64,000 nt of DNA, taken from NCBI GenBank assembly GCA_015680685.1, contig MNCI01025089.1, forward strand, positions 1,046,301-1,110,300. Direction: 5' to 3'. A program made the position numbers and the translations under genes. Under the pieces are notes generated by a model that saw only the letters and a program-made list of their open reading frames with translations, was not told the DNA's origin and did no database searches. This document shows positions 56,580 to 64,000 of this stretch, piece by piece. Position 1 is the first letter of the stretch, and the number at the start of each line of letters is the position of its first letter. Origin of the DNA: Gnetum montanum. Its lineage: Eukaryota > Streptophyta > Gnetopsida > Gnetales > Gnetaceae.

Positions 56580-58472
56580 CCATATGGGGCCCTCAGTTCT
56601 TTTTCAGTTTTTGTTTTACACATTTTTTTTTACAAATTTCTTTAACTTTTCTTGTTTTTGTTTTACACCATCGTTATACTTTTCTATTTTTTGTATGTGT
56701 GTGTGTTATCCACCATGTAAGTTCGTCACCCAATAAGTGTTCGGACCGATGGGATGAACTATTTTTCATTGATTGCTAATGTTTGGTTTTTATCTTTAAG
56801 TTACCTTGTTGATACTAAGGTATGTTCTTTTGATATGGCAGGCAATTAGATCACTTCATCCATCCACCCATCAAGTCTACGGTTTCCCTTGGCTGGAAGT
56901 GTACAGTTCCCTTTTCGAATAAGAACTCTAACGAACAGGTGACTGGATATTTCTCAAACCAAGGAAGCACTCAAGGATTGCAAAGGATGTGACTTCAAGG
57001 GAACTTGATGCTCTTGTGTTGGTCATTCACTTGGGTGCTTGGTTTTTTTCTTCTTGGGTTTTCTTACCGTTCCAATGTAACCCAATAATCGGAAGCTGAG
57101 ACAATAAAAATAAAGAAGTCTTTGCATGGTGTGGTCCCCACACATAAAAACACAAAACAAAAAAAAAGAGCAAAAATGAGGATTCAAAGCACACCCCTTA
57201 GAAGAAATACAAATTTGGGCTACAAGCATTGGTTATGAAACCAAAGTGTTCCCTCTAACTAAGGTCTTTCTCGCTTCCCATTCTCTCCTTTGTTTCGTCG
57301 GAATGGTGGTGGCTCTTCGAAGGTGCATCCTTGTTCTCCCAGTGGATGATTTAACCAAATACATTGATGCAAAGTCACTGGAAGTGGTTGGTGTGAGCCG
57401 GAGTTGGAATGCGATTTGCCAAGTTACATTAATCATAAAACACACAAGGGACTGTACACTACCTTGTCTTGGGATTCCATTCCACTTCTCTTCTTTCCAT
57501 CCTTCTCTCCATTGTTCACCTCATTGTTGGTTGTATCATTAGTATATATTTTGGTTGATGCATTGTTTTCTTTTTGGTAACTTCTTCTGGTTTAGACTTT
57601 AACTCTTGTTCCAAAAGACATTCCCAGAGCCTACGGACTCTTTGAATGTGGGATTGTCAGGGCATTCAGGGCATGAGCCTGCTTTGGGGAGGACCCACTG
57701 ACATTCCTTTCTGGAACATTAGTTAACTTCTTTTCCTTAACATTTTGCAATTAATTATTCTTTTGTTCATTTCCATCTTAACATCCCTTTCATCGATGCC
57801 ATAGTTGTTCCTTTTTACTTGTCTTTCTTTCTCCATTCTAAAGCTACCGGAGGTTCACGATTAGTCGTGGGGGTACGGGGCCTGTTTTTTCGATTTTTCT
57901 CCTAAGCCCTGGATTTTTTCATTTTTCTCCTTAACCCCTACACCTTCGGTAGTCATCATCTACATATTTCCCGATCCATATTAGCCATACCACAACCTAG
58001 CCAATGAACCTAAACCGAAGTAAGGTATTATTTACTTAATGATTCAATTACACTTGCTAATATACGATTGTGTTGTATGTGCAGGTGGCAATCATACAAC
58101 AACAAATTGGATCTGGAGCTGGAGCAACTTCTTGGAATGGAGCAGCATTGAAGCAGCTATGCAAGGAGCAAGATTGATGGCATGCTTATGCATGGACAAC
58201 AAAAGTGCAATCTAGGCATTGGCAGCAGCAAGACTCTTCTCTCTTCTTCTCTTCTATTCTCTCTCCTCTTTTCTCTCAGCTGCCAAATGTGGCCTGATGT
58301 CATTGTAATAAGGTGTTCACCCTTGTTGTCATGAACACCAGTTGTGTCAAGTCTTGTAATAAAGACCCGTTCACATGTCACCCCATTAGTTCCATTTCCC
58401 CTAATAATCCCATACCTATCTGATATCATTGTAAGGAAATCAAGGACGAGTTTTCATTTAGTCATGGGGGTA
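56580..58472 (+). other. element E 3' noncoding region
   Basis: Begins with T-rich tracts (tttgttttacacattttttt) and continues for 1.9 kb without a supported ORF. Marked sites: the 'gcatggtgtggtccccacac' motif at about 57124, 'ttggggaggaccca' at about 57685, and three polypurine-like copies (about 56552, 57861 and 58460), the last adjacent to the 3' LTR. A, B and F share this layout. Confidence 0.8.
58460..58472 (+). promoter_or_regulatory. polypurine tract, element E
   Basis: AGTCATGGGGGTA directly before the LTR start TGATGAG. This is the expected site for plus-strand DNA priming. Confidence 0.75.
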
Positions 58473-59579
58473 TGATGAGACGCGACATGCACTATGCCGC
58501 GATATCACGTACGCGATATCAAAGCCGCTGCGATATCGCATCCCCTGCGATATCGCGTACGTGATATCATGTCTTTCCCTGCGATATCGTGTATGCGATA
58601 ACGCGGTCCGCTGCCATATCTATAAATAAGAGGCGGCACTCCCCTCATTTCTGAATCCTGGCTAGAAGTAGCGAAGCTCTGGCAGTTTGAACACTCCAGA
58701 GTTAGAATTTTTCCCATGTGCCCATAGTAGGAGTCCTAGAGTGAATAGCTCTTTATTCGAGCAACTTTGTAACCTGAACACAAGTTGTGTACGGCAATAA
58801 AGACGAACTTGATTAGATAAACCTTGCAGTACATGGTTTTACTTTATTGTTATTTACTACTTTCCTAGTGCGTACAAGTATGACTTGATTACGAGCATCT
58901 ACGGATGTGTACGGCTAATCAAGGAAGCGGCTGCTCGTCACAACGCATGAGTACGACTTGATTACGAGCATTCGATTGCTTGGTAACCCAGTAGCATATT
59001 CCAGGATCTGCGCTTGGTAATCCTAGTGGTAGTCCAATGTGTACGGCTAGTCAAGGAATCAGCTACTCATTGCTAGGCTAGAACGTGTGATAAGTACGAC
59101 TGGGTTACGAGCACCCACAGGTGTGTACGGCTAGCTAAGGAATCGACTGCTTATCACACTTAGGCTAAATAGGTGCCTCAATACGACCACTTCGAGCACT
59201 TGCGTTACGTGTGGTGATCCCAATAACAATTAGCATTTGGTAAGCCACAGTTACATGGTTCAGGGTGTGTCCGGTAAGTGGGAACGGATGCTGATGCTAG
59301 TTAATTTAGACTTAGGACATTAGTTAGAGTTAGCTTAGTTTCTCAACCCTTTCCCTCATAGCTTAGGAGATAAACCTGAAAAATATCAAAAAAATCATAT
59401 ACCTCATACCTGCTTAACCATACACTGTGACACATACAAGCAAGCCTGGGAAGATAACGAATGATTAACCCCAAGTTTTTCTTCTGGCGTTAAGGCATTT
59501 AGTCTGTGGAGTTCAACTGGATCACGCGTACATGCTCGTATTCATATGGTTGAGTGTAGGGGTACCTCGCCACTCATCA
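58473..59579 (+). repeat. element E 3' LTR
   Basis: 1107 bp, starts TGATGAGACGCGACATGCAC and ends CCACTCATCA. U3 has three palindrome modules plus a half module (58497-58606), and TATAAATA is at 58621-58628. The R hairpin is at 58750-58803. U5 contains three related subunits beginning 'agtatgacttgattacgagc' (about 58877), 'agtacgacttgattacgagc' (about 58950) and 'agtacgactgggttacgagc' (about 59095). Each is followed by 'tgtgtacggcta'. Confidence 0.94.
58497..58606 (+). promoter_or_regulatory. U3 palindrome modules, element E 3' LTR (three and a half copies)
   Basis: Gatatcacgtacgcgatatc (58501-58520), a half unit gcgatatcgcatccc (about 58530), gatatcgcgtacgtgatatc (58549-58568) and gatatcgtgtatgcgataac (58583-58602). 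The 5' LTR has only two units. Confidence 0.8.
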
Positions 59580-59584
59580 GATAT

Positions 59585-61562
59585 AAACAAGAAAAGCAAG
59601 ATGATCTAGGGTGGATGAAGAATAGAATAAATTGAAAGCTAAATTTGAGAAAAAGGCCTATAATTTATCTAACTTAGAAAAAAATATAAAGCAATTTATT
59701 AAGTAAGGCTTGTCAAGGAACAATAAAAAAGACTTAGTAATATTGTTGAGTTTAAGTTTGTGAAGGAAGTGCATAAGAAAGTAACAAAGGAGGCCTTGTT
59801 CTTTGTCATTGGGTAAATAAAATAAAGAAAAAAATAAAAAAAGGATAAAATCATTGATGCTAGACCATATGGTGACAAGTGTCATATAGAAAGTAGCTAA
59901 AATTTTTAGAGATAGAAAAAATCATTGAAAATATTGAAAAGATAATGAGGCCTAGGTCATAAGTTCAATTCTAGTAGGCAACATCAAGTTATTGCAATGG
60001 TATGTTTTATAGTTACAAAAAGATATTGAACATATAACAAATTTTCAAGAAATATATCCATATTAGAAGAAAGTTGAAGGCCTTGTCAATCAACTAGTAA
60101 AAGAGATTGAACATATATCAAAATTTTAGGAAATATATCCAAATTAGAAGGAAGTTGAAGGTCTTTTCAATCAACTAAGGCATATTCAAAAGATGTTCTA
60201 CAAATTGATTCCATTAAGTGAGAGTTAGGTAATTAGGAATATTATTTTTTACAGGTTATTTAAGCCTAAAATGTCAATGAAATAAGGATTTTTAAAGGCC
60301 CTTAAACTTTTTATGATGAATTGAAGCACGCAAGAATACTATAGGAAGCAAATTCTTCAATTTAATTTCTTGTGTAAGTTAATTTTTAGTCTTATATGTT
60401 TACCATTTAAATTGTTGATTTTTCATTGTGCATGTGTACAACAGATTAAAATTGGGTCAAGTTAATTACTCTTTAGAAATTGCATAAGGTTAATTCATCT
60501 TTGTCAAATTTCATAAACTTGATAGTTTTCTATGTTAATGTCCAAAATTTTATAGAGTTTGATTTTCATTCATGCTTTGAGGCTAGTGAAATTTCCTCAA
60601 GATTTAATATCATTAAAAATCCAGCACTATTATATATTCTTTTTGCAATTTTTCATTGGGAAAGGTTTGTGATGGATGAATAGAATAACTTTGAAGTATA
60701 TGACAAATTTTAGTTTATGGAGCACCACAAGTGAAAAGCTTAAGTTCGATTATTAATAAATACATGTTATAAAGCGTTGAATTAATTTTGATATAAATTA
60801 TTCAAAAACATATGATTAATCAATATTTTATATAAAAAAATTCCTTATTTTAGTTTTACAATTTAAGATCAAATAGGAAGTTTATGATATTTTCATCAAG
60901 TAAGATATTTTAATTACTTTTTTTCTAAGTTCCATAACATATTGAATCTAGACAAATAGGATATTTAGTATTATTGGGTTTCAACTATAGTTGTTTGGGG
61001 ACATCAAAGTATTAAACTAGTTGTAGTTAGTTATAATCTTCAAGCTTTGGTGGTACCCAAAACTATTAATTAACTAAACTTGATTTTTTGAGGTCTATTT
61101 GCTAATCATGTCCAAAGTTCTTATTAAAAGTTTACTTATGGTCAAATGTAAGAATAAATTTCATTTAGAACCTATAAGAAATAATCTAGTTAAACTTAGC
61201 AGATAGCTCCAAGAACAAACAATGTTCCTTTGAATTGAAAATGAGGTCAAGGAGAGAAATATTTGTCTCTTTCAACTTCATGGCAGTGGTAATTTGGGAT
61301 AGCACCTTATTTCCAAAAGTTATATTTTTGGAAGCTGGTGTAGGAGGAACAACATTGTATGTGTTTGGTAGAGTTAAGATGACATAGGAGGATTTGCATT
61401 TGATGCACCTTGAATGAAACTTTCCTTCTATTTGGCTTGCTAGTCAGTTCCTCCTCTTTCTTCTTATCATCAGCTACTACCTCCTTTTAAGCCCTTGTGA
61501 GAATTCTTACTCATGAAGTAGGGGTAGGGAGCAAGCGAGGCTCTTGTGACATGGCTGAAGAG
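59585..61562. other. AT-rich region with one tandem duplication
   Basis: No gene is recognised; plus-strand frames are short and Lys/Ile-rich. An 81-bp duplication occupies 60021-60182. A short 'taagttcaattctagtaggc' near 59960 resembles a B-box-like SINE tail but is too small to call. Confidence 0.45.
60021..60182 (+). repeat. 81-bp tandem duplication
   Basis: 'gat(at)tgaacatata...caa' through 'gaagttgaaggyctttt/gtcaatcaact' occurs twice, 81 bp apart (ttgaacatat at 60026 and 60107), with a few differences. Confidence 0.85.
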
Positions 61563-62417
61563 TAATGAGTGGAGAGATACCCCTACACTCAACCATATGA
61601 ATCATAAGCGTACACATGCAATCTGGTTGAATTCCATAGACTTTAATTACCAAGTACGCTAGAGCTAAATAGTGCATGCATGTTGTCCATTCATTGTCTT
61701 CCCAGTCCCACTTGTGAAATGCAATTGTATGGCTAAGTGCAACTGAGGCTTAAGATTTTTATTACTTTTGTGTTTTATCAATTTACTCACCTAGAACAAG
61801 AATGAAAGAAAGAGTAATTAAATGCTAAGTAAACTATGGTCTAATCTAGCCTAACACAAGTAACCATTCCCACTTCCTAGACACATCTTGAACTTTGTCT
61901 AAATACTATTAAGTTGTCAAATGCTAACCATTTCTAAGCTACCAAGTGTCACACGTATGTTCAAAGGGGTCATGATTGTGTATTTTAATCAGTTGCTTAA
62001 TGAATAAAAATTCATTGCTAAATGAATAACATTAATGTAAACTAAATGGAAAAACAATATATATAAATGCATCAGAAAGCAAGTCTCAAGTGTTGCAAGG
62101 ATGAATCGAAGAGTTCATCTTTATTACCAACAATGGTGTGTTTAGGTACATCAATGCTTGAATAAAGATTTGTTCACTCTTAGACCTCCTACTGTGGGCA
62201 TTTGGAAAATATTCTAACTCTTAAATGAAAAAACTACAAGAGTTTTGCTACTTGACTACCAAAACTACTCTCAATCGTGTGCCTGGGGGCTATATTTATA
62301 GACCTAGGAGTAACCCTATGATATCAAATGTACGATATCGCACCTTGTGTCGCGATATTGCATACCTGATATTATGGCTACTCTGATACCAAAGCGTATA
62401 AAAACCACAATTCATCA
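61563..62417 (-). repeat. element F 3' LTR (Ty3 family, minus strand)
   Basis: On the plus strand it begins TAATGAGTGGAGAGATACCC (LTR 3' end) and ends ACAATTCATCA (LTR 5' start). The polypurine complement follows (tacccccacgatt). The TATA box is at 62300-62293 and decayed palindrome modules at 62318-62400. The TCTTTATT/AATAAAGA pair is at 62118-62125 and 62161-62168. The 5' LTR lies beyond the window. Confidence 0.9.
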
Positions 62418-63666
62418 TACCCCCACGATTAAATGAAAACTCAACCTTGAGTACAGAAAAAGAGGAACAAGTTCTTTACACAATATATTAGGAGGTGTGG
62501 ACTATTCAGTTGTCACACTGAGTGACACAGAGAAAATAGACAAATACAGAAGTGCGCAAGCATACAATATTATAATTATGTACAAAATTGGATGTTCATG
62601 ATAACAAGAAAGAACACTGTCAGATCCAATGAACATCTAACCCCTCTTGGCAATAGAAGAATGAGGGAGAGGCAGAAAAGATCCAACGGTCATGGACAAT
62701 CTCCTGTGAGTGATGTTGTTGCATCCTCCTTGGTGAAGATAGTCCCACTTCCAATCCATGCTCCCCACTACAATTACAAAAAAATCAAGGATTAATACAC
62801 AAAGTGTAACATATAACGGTTGAATACCTTATCTCATTAGTGATTTTATCTAGCCAAGTTGTGATTGTAATAGATTGATTGCTTGACAATGTTAGTGGGA
62901 AGACTCACAAATGGGTTAAGTGAGAGAAGTAGTCCATAAAATTCAGAAAAATCTTAACACAAGGAATACTAAAAAGAGGGTATAAAAATTCACAACAATA
63001 AAAAGGAGGAATTCACTAAAAATAGTTGTGAAGGTGTGCATAATTGGATGACATTGATGGGGTAAATAAATAAAAAAATTCGATTGTAATACTGTCTAAG
63101 GGTAAAAAACTTAACTTAACCTAACCAAAAGGTATGCAAGTGAATCCTCCCCAAAGCAGGCATAGGCCTTTTATGCCCTTGCATAACTTGAGACCAAGGA
63201 GTCCATGGGCATCATGGATGATTAATGGCTATGGAAATTTAAGTACAAAAAACCCAGAAGTAACTAACTGAGAAACTTGACACATCAAACCAGAACATTG
63301 AATCAAAACATGAAACCAGTAGTGAGGTGAGGCATGAAAAGCATAGATGGATCAGAGAGAGAATGGAATGGAGTTCCTAATTATGGTCACATGAAGTCCC
63401 TTGTGGAGTTTTTGATTAAATGACTCAACAGGATACATCCTCATTCTAGACCAAAACCAACCACTTTTAGCGACTTCGAATCGACATTCTAAGACTAGTC
63501 CATCCCTTGAGACACAAGAATGCTTCCACGAAATAACCACCACTCCAAATTGGAGAGAAACTAGGAAGTAGGAAAGGGCCTTAGTTAGAGGTGAGAAGAC
63601 AAGTTCCATAACTAGTTCTTGTAGCCATTTTATTTTGTCTAAGGGGTGTGCTTTGAATTCCTATGT
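62418..63666 (-). other. element F 3' noncoding region
   Basis: Colinear with element B 31776-33040 in minus orientation: 'tcctccccaaagcaggcat' near 63146, 'ggaatggagttcctaattat' near 63364 and 'gggccttagttagaggtgag' near 63576. It then breaks off where another LTR-like fragment begins. Confidence 0.75.
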
Positions 63667-63800
63667 TTTTTCTGGAGTAATCTCGATCTTTATTGCCAAT
63701 CATGTGCATGTCCAAGTACATCACACTCGAACAAACATTTCATAGAATTACAAGTATCACACTATGGGCATGCACTTGGGAAAAGAATTGAACCAATGTG
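63667..63800 (-). repeat. diverged LTR R-region fragment of the same family
   Basis: 'atctttattgccaatcatgt...gtacatcacactcgaacaaa' and 'atgggcatgcacttgggaaa' align with the R/U3 border of the B and F LTRs (atctttattgcc...ttaggtaca...tgtgggca). The expected TGATGAGTGG end is absent, so it is truncated. Confidence 0.5.
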
Positions 63801-64000
63801 ATAGTAGTATCACACTATTTGTAGTATGATGGATAACATAGGAATTTGATGTGCACTATATTGGGGAACATGTTACACAAGTGGAACAAATGGCAATGAC
63901 ACTTGCACTGATTGAGTTTGTGGAATATATGGTATTGGTTGAAAAAGGTTTAACATTAAAATGGAATTTAAAAGATGGAATCAAGAATTGATAGCATTGA
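63801..64000. other. window end, unassigned
   Basis: AT-rich with a small repeat (tagtagtatcaca and tgtagtatgatgg). No gene is seen. Confidence 0.4.

Larger units (their letters stand above)
52398..59579 (+). mobile_element. Ty3/gypsy element E: young gag-protease derivative without RT/IN
   Basis: LTRs 52398-53211 and 58473-59579 bound it, with the exact TSD gatat (52393-52397 and 59580-59584). In about 415 bp of aligned LTR upstream of the gap I counted 6 differences, so insertion is recent relative to A and B. It carries the tRNA-Asp primer site, gag and a protease frame. It then passes directly into the family's 3' noncoding DNA: RT, RNase H and integrase are absent (about 2.8 kb measured on A). 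This is the layout of a non-autonomous, gag-bearing LTR element (TR-GAG type) that needs partner proteins. Confidence 0.93.

Overview
This is nuclear plant DNA. The window is almost wholly transposable-element sequence: AT-rich filler crossed by Ty3/gypsy, Ty1/copia and non-LTR retroelements in many states of decay. Plant origin rests on Athila/Tat-like Ty3 elements whose primer-binding sites match tRNA-Asp, a copia element with a decayed initiator-Met-type primer site, and an L1 element whose ORF1 looks like the plant DUF4283 type. A very large genome, possibly a gymnosperm, is my inference from the nesting depth and is not shown by any single sequence. I found no intact host gene, no tRNA or rRNA gene and no CRISPR array.

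Layout. 1-9000: an old non-LTR (RTE/CR1-like) element on the minus strand, split by a GC-rich L1 insertion (2640-7739) with a 15-bp target-site duplication (TSD). A plus-strand fragment of a similar element's 3' end lies at about 8160-8960. 10640-11200: a SINE-like remnant and a 198-bp repeat dimer. 11200-15324: a copia element with two LTRs and no integrase. 15325-20400: AT-rich sequence with small tandem duplications and an unrecognised ORF with internal repeats. 20405-22004 and 45007-47492: two halves of one tandem array (unit about 206-227 bp), split by a 23-kb nest.

The nest has three retroelement layers, each placed by its own 5-bp TSD. Ty3 element A (plus, 22005-45006) sits in the tandem array. 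Ty3 element B (minus, 30982-43927) sits inside A. Insertion C (37622-40657, probably a long solo LTR) sits inside B. Further right, 47493-52397 is the least TE-like block. Element E (52398-59579) is a young Ty3 copy of the same family that kept gag and protease but lost RT, RNase H and integrase. An LTR and 3' noncoding part of a minus-strand relative, F, run from 61563 towards the window end.

The most unusual biology is in the shared Ty3 family (A, B, E, F). Just upstream of the LTR TATA box are copies of a palindrome (core GATATCGCGTACGCGATATC), and the copy number differs between the two LTRs of E. The R region has a conserved TCTTTATT/AATAAAGA pair that could fold over the poly(A) signal. 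The polypurine tract is repeated far upstream of the 3' LTR. E is a recently inserted element without RT or integrase, so it was presumably mobilised by proteins of relatives such as intact versions of A or B.
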